The notes: generated from the sequence alone by a model not told the origin. A stretch of 64,000 nucleotides of DNA from Semisulcospira habei (GCA_036245525.1 BTPG01000006.1:97252553-97316552); one strand, 5' to 3'. Positions 1-53,088 are shown, counted from the stretch's first letter. Numbers and translations: made by a program.

Positions 1-1316
1 GCATGTGGCAGATCCTGGAGCGACTTGGCTGTCCCCCAAAGTTCCTCAACATGATTGTCCAGCTACACGAGGACCAGCAAGGCCAGGTCAGACTCAACAA
101 TGACCTCTCAGAACCATTCCCTATTCTCAACGGTGTAAAGCAGGGCTGCGTGTTGGCACCGACCCTCTTCACCATCTTTTTTAGCATGATGTAGAAGCGG
201 GCCACAGTGGACCTCGATGATGACGATGCAGTGTACATCAGGTATCGTCTCGATGGCAGCCTGTTCAACCTCAGACGACTGCAGGCCCACACGAAAACCC
301 TAGACCAACTGATTCGTGAGCTGCTTTTTGCTGATGATGCTGCCCTCGTTGCACACACAGAGAGAGCCCTGCAGCGCATCACGTCTTGCTTCGCAGATGC
401 TGCCCAGCTCTTTGGACTCGAGGTCAGTCTTAAAAAGACAGAGGTCCTCCATCAGCCGGCACCCAAGACAGTGTACCGCCCTCCTCACATCACCATCGGC
501 GAGTCTGAACTAAAGTCAGTGCACCAGTATACTTACCTTGGCTGCATTATCACGTCGGACGCCAAGCTGGACAAGGAGCTTGACAGCAGGCTGGCAAAAG
601 CGAACAGCGCTTTCGGGCGACTTTTCAAGCGGGTGTGGCACAATCAGCAGCTGAAAACAGGCACCAAGATCAGCGTGTACAGAGCTGTGGTCCTCACCAC
701 CCTGCTGTATGGTTCCGAGTCCTGGGCCCTCTACCGCAGCCAACTACGACTCCTCGAACGCTTCCACCAGCGCTGCCTGCGTACCATCCTGGGCATTCAC
801 TGGAGTGACTATGTCACCAACGTCGAGGTCCTTGAACAGGCTGAAACTGTGAGCATCGAGGCTTTGCTGCTGCGGACACAGCTCCGCTGGGCGGGGCATG
901 TCTCCAGGATGGAGGATCATCGCCTACCAAAGATCACCCTGTTCGGCGAGCTTGCTACTGGACACCGTGACAGAGGGGCACCAAAGAAGAGATACAAAGA
1001 CTGTCTCAAGAAGTCACTTAGTGCCTGCCAAATCGACCACCACCAGTGGTCTTCGCTTGCTGCGGACCGTGACACCTGGCGCTCCACCATTTACAAGGCA
1101 GCTGTCTCCTTTGAGGACTCTCACAGAGCTAGCCTTAAGGACAAGCGGCTCAGGAGAAAAAACAGAGATGCCGCAGCTCAGAACCCTGGCCATACCTTCC
1201 CCTGCAGCCACTGCGGTCGAACCTGCCTGTCTCGGATTGGCCTCCGCAGCCACGAACAAGCCTGCAGACGTCGTGGGCAACTCCTATAAAATCTTCGCTC
1301 GCGAAGTCAAGCCAAG
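1..1316 (+). pseudogene. LINE-A non-LTR retrotransposon, 3' part, nonsense-mutated
   Basis: Reverse-transcriptase C-terminal half of a non-LTR retrotransposon; the window starts inside it. The frame runs from base 3 to the TAA at 1287-1289 but is broken by TAG at 192-194, where the copy at 42.9-44.8 kb has TTG. Visible are RT motif B (NGVKQGCVLAP), motif C (LLFADDAALV), the YLGC segment, the LLYGSESW segment, and a terminal C-x2-C-x12-H-x3-C zinc finger (CSHC...HEQAC). The noncoding 3' end (to 1316) carries the hairpin CTTCGctcgCGAAG and ends GCCAAG, as in the other two copies. It is nearly identical to the 43.5-44.8 kb copy, so the insertion is young. The clade (RTE-like or other) is not settled. 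Confidence 0.88.
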
Positions 1317-1579
1317 AGACGTCATCATATACGAAAATGTTTCTGCCATCCAATATAATGACGTCACATTACAAAATAAATTACGTCACGAATTTTGCCA
1401 AGCCATGATGGCGGTTGTGTTGCTCGCTAGGCGTGTGCAGAAAACTAAGATAAGATAATTTAAGATAAGATAGAACTTTATTGCCATATGTAAAAAATAG
1501 ATTAGGAAATCGTCTCGGTGCTGTGCAGCTTAAAAAGAAGAACATAAAACACATCAAAATATAATTAAGCTGCTCGCGT

Positions 1580-1580
<1 letters not shown>
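1317..1580. other. Intergenic, repeat-derived
   Basis: No gene is seen. ACGTCA-rich sequence at 1318-1425 resembles 46770-46870, so it is a dispersed repeat. The A/T-rich segment from 1440 (GATAAGATAGAACTTTATTG) leads into the CA tract and looks like a repeat end. Confidence 0.4.
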
Positions 1581-1581
<1 letters not shown>

Positions 1582-1630
<49 letters not shown>

Positions 1631-1650
1631 AACACACACACACACACACG
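1582..1650. repeat. (CA)n microsatellite
   Basis: Interrupted CA dinucleotide tract. Any open reading frame across it is low-complexity translation. Confidence 0.95.
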
Positions 1651-2399
1651 GCACACACATACGGCGCTTTTTCACCCAAAAGTACGTTGTCCAGCCTTTC
1701 AAGACTTGCGTAGCCCCATTTTAAGGTTGTTTCTATTTTTAAATTGGAACAACTAAAACCTAAAACGATTCTTAGCCAAGACGGATAGACTGAATGTGCC
1801 TCTGGTATGCCTACACGGGTGGAGGTGGGGGGGGGCGGTGCGCTCGTGCTTCGTGATTGGCGTTTATTCGGAGTCGTGATTGCAGTTTTGTCATCCTCGT
1901 GTTCCGTGAAAGAGGAGGTCGTGAAACGTGAAAGCAAAATAAGAATTTCGTGATCCGTGAAAACCCCCTGGTTATTTCGTGTAACATAAAAGACTGTAAC
2001 TGAAATATAGTTAGAAACCTCATGTATCCCCCCCCCCCCTACCCCACCCACCCCCTCTCGATGAACCACCCACTTGAGGTAGGCAGGGGACACTGTGCAC
2101 CACCACTATCGACAGTCTCACGCCCGCCCCACCCCCACACCCCTCCCCCGCCCCCACCCCCTTCGTTAGATTTGGGGGGAGAGGGCATCGAACTTTCTCT
2201 CTTCACGATTGTATTCACTCTTCGTTATGTTCTTGCATCGCAGTAGAGCGTTTTTTTTTTTTTTCATTTTCATTCGCGATTCGTGAATGGTAAAATAAAT
2301 TATAGTTAATGTCCTCCACACCCCACCTCGGCCTCCGCCCTCGTACTGATCTACCGTGCTGAATGCTGATATTTAAATACCCAGAGCCTTTGAACTTAA

Positions 2400-2535
<136 letters not shown>

Positions 2536-2536
<1 letters not shown>

Positions 2537-2600
2537 TCGGGCCGACGTTTGCCGCTACTGGTTCAGCCACGCGCCAGCTGCAGGCGATGTCGGCCCGATG
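2536..2600. repeat. Short palindromic element (ATCGGGCCGAC family)
   Basis: Ends ATCGGGCCGAC and GTCGGCCCGAT are inverted. The same core occurs as a near-perfect hairpin at 40161-40218 and in decayed form near 60396-60476. Confidence 0.55.
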
Positions 2601-3000
2601 ACTCCGGCCTTTCTGTTTACGACTATAGATAATTAGCCAATTACGACCGCCATACCCTCTTTAGAGTGCTTCCCCTTGACAGGCGCGCGCACCTTCAACT
2701 ATGATCCGCCTACACTACACCGGCAAACTAATTGCACAAGGCAAGTGAAACAGTTGTTTCTTGCATCCCTTTATTTTAAGGAACAGATTATCGACTTTCT
2801 TACAGAAATAGTACATTAACCTTACGCAGGTTAACTATAAGGTCGACCTAGAGTCTATTGGTTCTTCAACCGTTTGCCCCAAAACACGTCTGTTCCATGT
2901 CAGTGTTATAGCCGGGTTCTGCGCTGATTTCTGACGTCGGACTGCCGAAAATACTATTTAGTTTACGGACTGAGCAGGTTTGGAGGAAGGGTGGGTGGGG

Positions 3001-3031
3001 AAGAGAGAGAGAGAGAGAGAGAGACTAATAG

Positions 3032-3075
<44 letters not shown>
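3001..3075. repeat. (GA)n microsatellite, interrupted
   Basis: Two GA tracts separated by ctaatagccgaga. Confidence 0.93.
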
Positions 3076-3078
<3 letters not shown>

Positions 3079-3140
3079 GAAATGAAACTTTATTTTCCAA
3101 GGAAAAAAGAATAGGTAGCGCAGCTACAAACTACCTGAAA

Positions 3141-3144
3141 ACAC

Positions 3145-3234
<90 letters not shown>

Positions 3235-3285
3235 ACGCACATGCGCTCGCACACACACATACGGCACACGCGCACGCATAGACGC
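3141..3285. repeat. (CA)n microsatellite
   Basis: Pure CA to about 3228, then degenerate CA/CG steps. It is preceded by an ATGAAACTTTATTTTCCAAGG segment of the kind often seen at repeat ends. Confidence 0.93.
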
Positions 3286-3623
3286 ACACACACGGAAGTA
3301 CGTAAATCAGAGGTAGGTCAGACCCCTACGGCTCAAACATTGGATTAAAGGCCCGGACAAACGTGGTATCGTGATGTATGTCCGGGGCCTTTAACCAACG
3401 CCCGCGTCAGACGAAGCACAGTCCCGACCCACGTCTGGTTAATATGCATTACACACGGTACATGAAATACAACTACATCATAGACACATACATATACATT
3501 GCACATTGTTAAGACTACATCTGGTACATTGAACCAAAGACAATACATTATAAGACAAATCACTTGCCCCGAGAGTGCGAGGACGCGTTTTGAGAGTTTT
3601 CTCCCTTGTAATCGTGTTGAATC

Positions 3624-5430
3624 ATGGCTGACCGAACGAGGCAAGGGTCTGATTTTTGCAGCGCAATTTCTTGTTCGAACGCCCGCTACAAACGAAGTTG
3701 CACCGGCATATCGTTTTTCCTTTCTCCCAAGGAAGAAACAAGGTAAGCTGGTTACTCTGTGGTCTTATCTTTGCATAAATTTACGACCGTATAATAATTT
3801 CATGGCGCAGAGGATGTCTATCTCGAAAATTGTCGATTCTGAATTAGAGTTGCCAGGGCGATACTCAGACATAGGTCCCTCGTGTGATATGTATCTTTGG
3901 GTTTAAATCTGGGAGAGTGGAAAACTGATCCAACTGCAAACAGATTCTAGCCGGCTCTCCACGCCGTGAATTCAGAGAAATGTCAGTGGAAAAGTGGTCT
4001 AACGACCATTTAGATCCAGCGTAATAATAAGTTTATAGTAATTTTGTTTTAAAATGTAGAAGAGGGCCATATGTACATAGACCAGTTTTCCTGTCCCATT
4101 TTATCCACTTAATGCTGGACTAACTCAATTTAGATCTAGTCATTTGTGCCACACATGCTTAACTTGGGCGAGGAAACGTATTCTTTAGGCTACACGGACC
4201 TTTCCCTTTCGTTCAAAGCGATACGATAGGGAGAAACATGTGTAAGTTTCACATTCTTAATCGAGTTGTTTTAAGACCGATGTTCCGATCAAAAAGAGGA
4301 AAGTACTGGTGAGAAATTAAGCAAAGAAAGCTTGCGTTGTAAGGTCGTTGATGAAATTCAGTCATTTGCAAAGTTACTTCGCTTTCATTGTCTATCAAGA
4401 CTTAGAATACAAAAGTATAAAAGGCCATGCAGAACTCTGTCCACTGACGATACTGTTCTCACGAACTACGCCTACAGACTACAGTGTTTAGCTGGTGGTG
4501 TTTTAGTACTTGTATTTCAGTCTTTGTTATTCTCCCAACAGATGTCAGAAATGGGTGCAGAATACGCACAGGGAAGATCTGTTGGGACTGTCACCTGCTG
4601 AGCTGCCTTCACGTTCCTGCAGACTGTGCAGTGCCTATTTTAAAAACAACCAGTTCAATTCTGCCACGCAGAGGCGCAGGCTGCTGCGAAATTTTGTGCC
4701 GACTTTGTTTTCGGTGCCCAACCCACCCCCACAACTAACAACAAAGAGACAGCACCCAGGCCGAGGGATACTGCTACAGCTTCAGAAGCACCGCCCGCTC
4801 ACAAGGAGGCACGCATGTCACTGGAACCAGGTACTTTCAATAAATAAATATGAATCTGATTTATAATTTGTAAGCTGAAAAATTTAATTTATAAAAAAAT
4901 TACCAAAACATGAAAAGATCAGTTGTGTGAGTTGTTTTCACAACTGTGGTCGTAAAATCTGTTGATTATTCAATCAGACTAAGCAGATTTTAAAACTTGG
5001 ATGATTTTTCGATGGCCTTTTTGTGTGTGTTTGCGCTTGCATGTGTGTGTGAAAATACAATTCTTGTCACTGAGTCAGATAAAATGTGAATTGATTTTTT
5101 GATCTGAATAAATATGCTATAGATTATATATCATTAATGATTCAATGCATGGTTGCTTGTGTGTGTACAGATGAGTCAAGTGGAGAAACTAATGTGGGGG
5201 GAACTGCAGCAACAGGTGGTCAGCTCAACAATTCACCAAGAATGCAGGCTTTGAAGAAAAGTCTCAAAACTGTGCGCAACAGGTTGTACCGCCTGCAGAA
5301 GAAAATCGGTGTCCTCCCGTCAGTTTCAGGCTTATGGAAAACTATGCAAAAGGTTTCAGTCTGCCCAGGCTTTAATGCCAAGATTCTGAAAGCGCTTGAG
5401 ATTAAAGTGTCTGCACTGCCGCCAAAGTGA
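3624..5430 (+). CDS. THAP-domain zinc-finger protein (three exons)
   Basis: Predicted DNA-binding nuclear protein of the THAP family, 220 aa. Exons: 3624-3742 (phase 2 donor AG|gtaagc), 4542-4830 (acceptor cccaacag, donor CAG|gtactt) and 5176-5430. The start ATG has A at -3 and G at +4. Exon 1 encodes the first zinc pair (FCSAISC, C-x4-C) and ISFFLSPKEE. Exon 2 encodes the KWVQNTHREDLLGLSPAE helix, then RSCRLCSAYF and the family-end motif FVPTLFSVP. A THAP finger needs C-x2-H after the third Cys; here it reads C-S-A-Y, so the His ligand looks replaced by Tyr. Exon 3 encodes a basic helical stretch (ALKKSLKTVRNRLYRLQKK), a likely coiled coil. The acceptor at 5175 keeps the long frame; the stronger-looking acceptor at 5170 would stop near 5256. 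Partners and targets cannot be inferred. Confidence 0.75.
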
Positions 5431-5460
5431 GATGTGTGCAATAGTACTAGATGAAAGGAC

Positions 5461-5466
5461 AATAAA
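5461..5466 (+). promoter_or_regulatory. Polyadenylation signal of THAP gene
   Basis: AATAAA lies 30 bp after the stop codon. A genomic A-run follows at about 5486-5496. Confidence 0.6.
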
Positions 5467-5499
5467 AGAACAAGTCATCTACAACCAAAAAAAAAACCG

Positions 5500-6200
5500 T
5501 GATCAAATAGGAGGGGCAGAGGATTTGGGGAGGATGAGAGGACAAAGCTTGTGGCAAACCATGCGACTGTCTTTGTTGTAAGAGGTTTAGTTTCCCACTG
5601 GAAGCAGCCGATAGTCTGGTGGGGGAGGAGGGGGTTGTTGGAGAACATAATTCTGATCGGTGATAATATGTTTATCTGTTTACCTGGTAATGACTTTTAG
5701 ATCTAGAGGCTTCGTGCACATGATGAGGGAGTAGCGATGGGCATGTGATTGATGGTATTGTCAGTTGTACATCTTATGATAATTCAGCCTAATACGTATA
5801 TTCATGTTGATCTACTATTTCGTGTGCTGAATAATTTTGTCATAAATTTATATGTGTTGGGTAGAGGGATGAATAGAGAGGAGGAGAAAGAACAGATAAT
5901 TAGTGATAATTTCTTAATAATCTCTTTGTGCATGCAACACCAGGTCAGTTTACAGTTTCTAACGAGTATATGCATAAGGTGGTTAACGTGGCCTGTGTAT
6001 AATCACTATTTGGTTTCTTTGATAATACCTGCTGCAAGTTAAACGTGTATTAATAAACAGATCTTCTTATGTGATTGTTCAAAACAACTGATGTTTGCTG
6101 TAAATTATTTCTTATTTAGTCCTGTGCCGGTGGTTTGTTTCTATGTATGTTCGTTTGTGTGCATGTGTGTTCGTTTGTATGCATGTGTGTTTGTTTGCGT
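5500..6200. other. Unannotated intergenic DNA
   Basis: A/T-rich sequence. The short open frames show no recognisable domain; I see nothing here. Confidence 0.5.
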
Positions 6201-6204
6201 GCAC

Positions 6205-6205
<1 letters not shown>

Positions 6206-6282
<77 letters not shown>
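6206..6282. repeat. (GT)n microsatellite
   Basis: About 38 GT units preceded by degenerate GTGTGTTTG steps. Confidence 0.96.
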
Positions 6283-6285
<3 letters not shown>

Positions 6286-6727
6286 AGACATCAACTCACG
6301 CTTACGGCAACAATGAAATGCTTGATTTATTTATTTTTCTATTACACTTTCCGTGCTAATTACCTCTTTCCCGAAAAATCTTTCGATGAGGAATAGAAAA
6401 AAATATCTTAGAAGCAAAGCTCATGTGATTTTAAAACAGTTTTCCGCAATGCACACACAAAAAGCACATGCTACCGTTCAAAATGCCTCGCGTCAGAGCT
6501 CGAGCCCATTACCAGATAGTGATAGACGTACGGCCACACACACGATTACACCATGGGACGCAACTGCTACACTGACCTCGCTTCTTTTTTTAGTAAGCCT
6601 TATAAAGGAGTGATCTGTCTTATAATGTATTGTCTTTGATTGAACGCAAAATTGGAAGCATAAACGTCATGATTATCTAGACGTTTTACTTCCTCCTGAC
6701 TAACCAAACACACACATACATGAAGGC

Positions 6728-6858
<131 letters not shown>

Positions 6859-7251
6859 GCGCACACACACACATGCACACACACGCAAACACCAGCATAG
6901 ACAAACATGCACAAAACACACTGTTCCGCACACATGCACGCACACACATACACACGCGCCCATACACTTACATATTTGATAACAGTCATTATTCAGAACG
7001 CAGTAGTCGCGTGCGCTTTGTTCGGCGGCTCCATTAAGTGCCGGAATAGTCTTGCCTTGAAGGTGGACAATGAAAATGCCTCGGTAATATTGGCCGGAAA
7101 CGAGTTCCAAGTTTGGCCCCTGAGTAAGACAGAATAGTTTTGAATATATCAAGTCGTGGCCTAAGTACTGACAGTTTGTTCCTTGATGTCTTGTATGGTG
7201 TGTTAGCATACTTAAACAAATCCGAGACGTACCGCGGGGTTTTGGATATGC

Positions 7252-7266
7252 GGACTATAAAGATTA
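7252..7266. repeat. Target-site duplication, left copy (LINE-B)
   Basis: GGACTATAAAGATTA, identical to 8522-8536. The LINE-B 3' tail (CTTA)n follows directly. Confidence 0.95.
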
Positions 7267-8521
7267 CTTACTTACTTACTTACGCCTGTCACCCCTACCC
7301 GGGTATAGGCCGTCGACGAGAGACCTCCAGCAAATCCTGTCCTGTGCTTCTCCTTCGATTTTACTCCAGGTGGTTCCCAGTCTCTTGATGTCTGCTTGGA
7401 GGTCTCGACGCCAGGAGTTTCTCGGCCTACCTCTTTTCCTCTTTCCCTGGGGGTTCCATGACAATGCCTGCCTAGTGATACTGGAAGCTGGCTTTCTCAG
7501 GCTGTGACCGATCCATCCCCATCTTCTTCGCCCAATTTCATTCTCTGCTGTTATCTGCTCTGTTCTCTCCCAGAGTCTGACGTTGCTGATCTTCTCTGGC
7601 CAGTGGATTTTCAAAATTCTTCTAAGGCAACTGTTCATGAAGGTCTGTACTCTGTTGACTGTGGTTTTTGTCAATCTCCATGTCTCTGCTCCATATAGGA
7701 GAACTGCTTTTACATTGGAGTTGAAAATCCGGACTTTGGTGTTTTGTGACAGCTCTCTGGAACTCCACACTTTTTTTAACTGGAGAAAGGCTGCTCTGGC
7801 TTTACCGATTCGTGCTCTGACGTCTGCATCAGTGCCGCCTTTTTTGTCTATGATGCTCCCGAGATAGGTGAAGGACTCCACCTCCTCCAACGGGGTGCCA
7901 GCAAGCAAGATTGGTTCTTCCCTGGTTGTGTTCAGCCTCATTGTCTTTGTTTTATGTTTGTGAATGGTGAGGCCCACTTGGGACGAGATGTCAGCAAGCC
8001 TCGTGGTCTTGTCCTGCATTTGTTGACGAGTGTGGGACAGTAATGCCAAGTCGTCTGCAAAATCGAGGTCGTCAAGCTGTGTCCACAGTGTCCACTGTAT
8101 TCCACTTCGTCTGTGCTCTGTGGTCATCTTCATGACCCAGTCTATGGCCAGTAGGAAGAGGAACGGAGACAGCAGACACCCCTGCCTCACACCAGTTCTG
8201 ACCTGGCGCTCCCTGGTGAACTGCCCTTCGTGGATCACGCGACATGTCATGCCATCATAGCTGCTCTTGATCAGGCGGACGAGCTTTGTGGGTCAGTACC
8301 AGGAAAGGTCTTCAACAGGATCATCCTAGAGAGAATGAAGAGCTCCGTTGACCCCCAGCTGAGAGACCAGCAAGCAGGATTCAGGAAGAACCGATCATGT
8401 ACAGACCAGATCGCCACTCTCCGCATCATCGTGGAACAGTCTCTGGAGTGGAGCTCCCCGCTGTACGTCAACTTTGTGGATTATGAGAAAGCATTTGACA
8501 GCGTGGACCGAGAGACTCTGT
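7267..8521 (-). mobile_element. LINE-B insertion with inverted 5' segment (twin priming)
   Basis: Non-LTR element with RTE-like RT features. The 3' segment is on the - strand, about 8273 down to 7276: GVRQGCLLSPFLF (motif B), [12 protein letters not shown] (motif C), [28 protein letters not shown] and [16 protein letters not shown]. It stops just before a TAAG-type tail (7262-7283). The adjoining upstream coding part lies on the + strand from about 8278 to 8521: SVPGKVFNRIILERM, QAGFRKNRSCTDQI and FVDYEKAFDSVD (motif A). Coding sequence between motif A and motif B is missing at the junction. It is bounded by a 15-bp duplication at 7252-7266 and 8522-8536. It sits inside the CR1-like ORF and is the same family as 49218-50045. 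Confidence 0.9.
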
Positions 8522-8536
8522 GGACTATAAAGATTA
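8522..8536. repeat. Target-site duplication, right copy (LINE-B)
   Basis: GGACTATAAAGATTA, identical to 7252-7266. Confidence 0.95.
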
Positions 8537-9768
8537 ACACGCCCTTATTGAACAGAAAGAGGTTACGTAACGGAAGCATGTCAAGGGCCCTGAGTCGCTT
8601 GTCAGTGCTGGCCCTGCTTTTAGGATGGATTAGCTTGGCTGCCCTCCGGTGGAGGGAATTAAGCCTCTTTAAGCACGCATCACTACACCCGTCCCACACT
8701 GTAGATGCGTAGTCAATGTAGGACTGGATGTGAGCGCTGAAGAAGAGTTTTCTAGTTGCTGAATTCGTAAAGTAAATAAGTTTTGAAAGGAGAAATAGAT
8801 TTCTGGACACAATTTTGCACACACTGTTTACATGCGCATTACATGTCAATTGATCGTCTATAATGACACCTAAAAGCCGGCGCTTTAGTGTTTAATCGGC
8901 TCACAGTTAAGGGAAAGGCTAAGTGGCGGTGGGTTTAGCTGGTGCTTTTGACTTGTAGTGATTAACATGCACTCTGTTTTGGATGAGTTAGGTATCATGT
9001 AGTTGTCTCGGCACCAATTTGAGACATCTAAGAGACTATGTTGCAAAGAAGAATTAATTGTAGATATTTTTGCCGACGTAACGTTGAGACTAGTAGCGTC
9101 GTCTGCAAACAAATTGCGGCGCACATTTGATTGTGAGATACACAAAGGTAGTCATTAATAAAGATTAAAAACAAGAGAGGGCCTAAAATATACCCCTGGG
9201 GCACTCCATGCTTAATCACACCTTCTGAGGAATGCTTACCGTTGACAAAAACAGAGATCTATTACTTAGATAAGATTTAAAGAAGGCAGCGGAATCTGTG
9301 TCTATGTGGTATGCCAACAGCTTCTGTAGCAACAGTTCATGGTTGACTGTCAAAAGCTTTTAAAAAATCTAAAAATACCGCACACCGGCCATTTCAGCAT
9401 TGTTTATTGAAGTTGGCCAGGTATTGGTCATATGAGACAGAGCCGTGTGACAAGGATGGCGGGCTCTGAAGCCTCACTGTAACGGATAAATCAAGTTATG
9501 TGTCTCCAGGAAGTGACTCAGGTGCCTGTGGACATGTTTTTCTATCGGCTTTGACAAAGCTGATAAAAGTGAAATTGGCCTGAATTTGTTGGGGTCAGTG
9601 AGGTCTTTAGTTTTAGGCAACGGCATGACTTTAGCTATTTTCCAGCTTCTTGGGAAAGTACCTTGTTGGATTATAAGATTGTAGATAAATATTAAAGATT
9701 CAACCACATAGGGGGCAGACAGTTTTAAAAAGAAACTATTAATGCCGTCATGACCAAGGGTGCGTTTA

Positions 9769-9776
<8 letters not shown>

Positions 9777-9838
<62 letters not shown>
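9777..9838. repeat. (GA)n microsatellite
   Basis: Pure GA tract abutting the 5' end of the CR1-like LINE. Confidence 0.95.
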
Positions 9839-9841
<3 letters not shown>

Positions 9842-9978
9842 TTGCTTCCTTTCTGTCCTGGCTCCTGTTCACACAATGTCTGATTCATTTTTCGTCGTTT
9901 GACTCATCTCAAGTTCTCCGTCAACAGAAGACTGTGACAGTAAAAATTCGGCGCAACGAAACTGATGTCTGAGAAGGG

Positions 9979-10240
9979 ATTAACCCCTTCCCTGTCACTT
10001 GAAGCTTATTTCAGGAGTTGTGTCTGAGTCTGAAATTTTCGTTTATTCCGCAACGCCTGACCAGACAAAACAACCGTCCAAGAAACATGGATACAATCGG
10101 TCAAACCAAGAGACATAGATCCTCATGAGCCGCCGCGAATGCGGTAATGAGTTAGTGCGAATGCGGGGGCTCACGAGGATCTATGTCTCTTGCAGCTGGA
10201 TCCTGTTCCGGCACTTTTCAGCGGCGGCAGTAACTTGAAA
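9979..10240. mobile_element. TTAA MITE (hairpin family H), left end and core
   Basis: Begins TTAACCCCTTCCCTGTCA. At 10106-10195 it contains the family-H hairpin (CAAGAGACATAGATCCTCATG inverted against CATGAGGATCTATG-type sequence ending CTCTTGCAG). No right-hand TTAA end is seen before 10260. Confidence 0.6.
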
Positions 10241-10634
10241 AGCGGATTTTAAATAAGAAAAAAGCCGCAGCCGATTTGTTTTTGTTCGTCAGTTTACCAC
10301 TAAGTTCTTGTTATGTCAGAGACTGATGGCTGATTAGCTTGAGTTTGCTTGCCTGTCTGTGTGTCGGCTTTCAGCAGTCTTTGAGAATGTGACCGTCTTT
10401 TCGTCGTTTACCGCCCACCTGACGACATACGGTTCTCGTTTACGGCAAGGCATCGAGTCACTTAGCTAGATGCATAGCGGACTCGGCGTATGAGAGAGCT
10501 TGCACACCACACACAATACACAACAGCGGCGGCGGTGGCACTCCGGCACACTCAGTGAAACCTTTCAGAGTACTTACAGTAATATCTAGCGAGCTTTGTG
10601 CCAGTAAAGAGACAGTTCACACTGATCGGCGCTA

Positions 10635-10703
10635 GCAAGAGGCATAGTTCCTCATGAGCCCCGCGCAATTGCGGGGGCTCATGAGGGTCTCTGCCACTTG
10701 CAG
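10635..10703. repeat. Family-H hairpin
   Basis: CAAGAGGCATAGTTCCTCAT and its near-inverted partner ending CTTGCAG enclose GC-rich sequence. It lies upstream of the PLAC gene promoter. Confidence 0.75.
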
Positions 10704-11060
10704 AAGGGCGCCGCCCCGCGTTTGCTAAATAAGAATACCAGGCGTGTCTCGTAGCAATACAGACCTGGTTGTCTGTCTGAGCGGAATCGGAGCACGTGGT
10801 TAAGTTTCCGCTGCACCCAACCTCGTCTTCCTCTCACCTGTCAGCAGTGCAAGTCTTCTCGGCGCCGCGTATGTGTAGGTCTAGTTCAGTGTATGTCAGT
10901 CAGCATCGGAACAGAGTAGCAGCGCATGGACTGAAACCGTTACTTTGTCATCTTCTTCTCACTGTAACATTAACTATTCAATAAATAAGATAACCTGAGG
11001 ACAAAAAGTGTGTTTCAGCCGTCAGTGAGTTGAACGGCAGCGGCGGTCATATATATATAC

Positions 11061-11150
11061 TGACGTGTTCAGTTGTGAGTTCATCGGCGGCATTGCCGAG
11101 AGAGACTGAATTACGTCAGTTTGTCAGTTCAAGTTGAGCAAAACTGACGT
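11061..11150 (+). promoter_or_regulatory. Cluster of CRE-like TGACGT motifs
   Basis: TGACGTG at 11061-11067, TTACGTCA at 11111-11118 (7 of 8 to TGACGTCA) and TGACGTG from 11145 lie 275-365 bp upstream of the PLAC gene start codon. Known CREB/ATF proteins bind such motifs; use here is inference. Confidence 0.4.
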
Positions 11151-11350
11151 GTCTTGTCAGTTCAAAACCCAGAGATATCTGAAATAAGTGTTTGTGATTA
11201 CAACTGACCGACGCACTGAGAACTACGCCGGGGCCGGCCATGGCCGTTTGTTAGTTCATCAGAGTATAGAAACTAAGCGAGGTAGAACTTGAATAAGTAG
11301 AGTTGCCGGTGGCCGTGGCCGTTCAACAGAGATTGCCAACGTGTTTGGCT

Positions 11351-11356
11351 TATATA
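11351..11356 (+). promoter_or_regulatory. TATA box of the PLAC gene
   Basis: TATATA in GCTTATATAGG lies 69 bp upstream of the ATG at 11425. A start near 11380 (TTCAGT context) would give a short 5' UTR of about 45 bases. Confidence 0.55.
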
Positions 11357-11424
11357 GGTGTATGTTCCACTTACTATTCAGTAAATTGAACCCTCTCAAG
11401 TGCAGTGTGAAGTGAAAACTGACA

Positions 11425-53005
<41,581 letters not shown>

Positions 53006-53082
53006 ATCAGGAACAATGTATACATACTAGGCTTGGTGATATCTATAATAACTTTGGAAAATATAAGTAAACATAAAAAACT

Positions 53083-53088
53083 AATAAA
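53083..53088 (+). promoter_or_regulatory. Polyadenylation signal of the PLAC gene
   Basis: AATAAA 78 bp after the stop codon. Confidence 0.6.

Larger units (their letters stand above)
6985..9776 (-). pseudogene. CR1/Jockey-like LINE, decayed, split by LINE-B
   Basis: Degenerate non-LTR retrotransposon reading right to left. From 9776 downward: GHDGINSFFLKL, FRPISLLSALSKPIEK, then frameshifted sequence, GVPQGYILGPLLFLIFINDY (motif B, ~9200), FADDATSLN (motif C, ~9105), and SYIDYASTVWDG (~8730). At 8536 the frame is cut by the LINE-B insertion. It resumes at 7251, reading on through [31 protein letters not shown] and a [16 protein letters not shown] end. Frameshifts and stops make it nonfunctional. 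The 5' side ends at the GA tract at 9777. The Q-G-x-I-L-G-P-L-L-F and SGAKLWN style fits CR1/Jockey clades; the exact clade is unproven. Confidence 0.8.

Noticed and set aside
898..1458. Alternative-frame proteins inside LINE-A (898-1458, 39053-39661, 44409-44855)
   Set aside because: They overlap the RT frame and recur only because the LINE copies are near identical.
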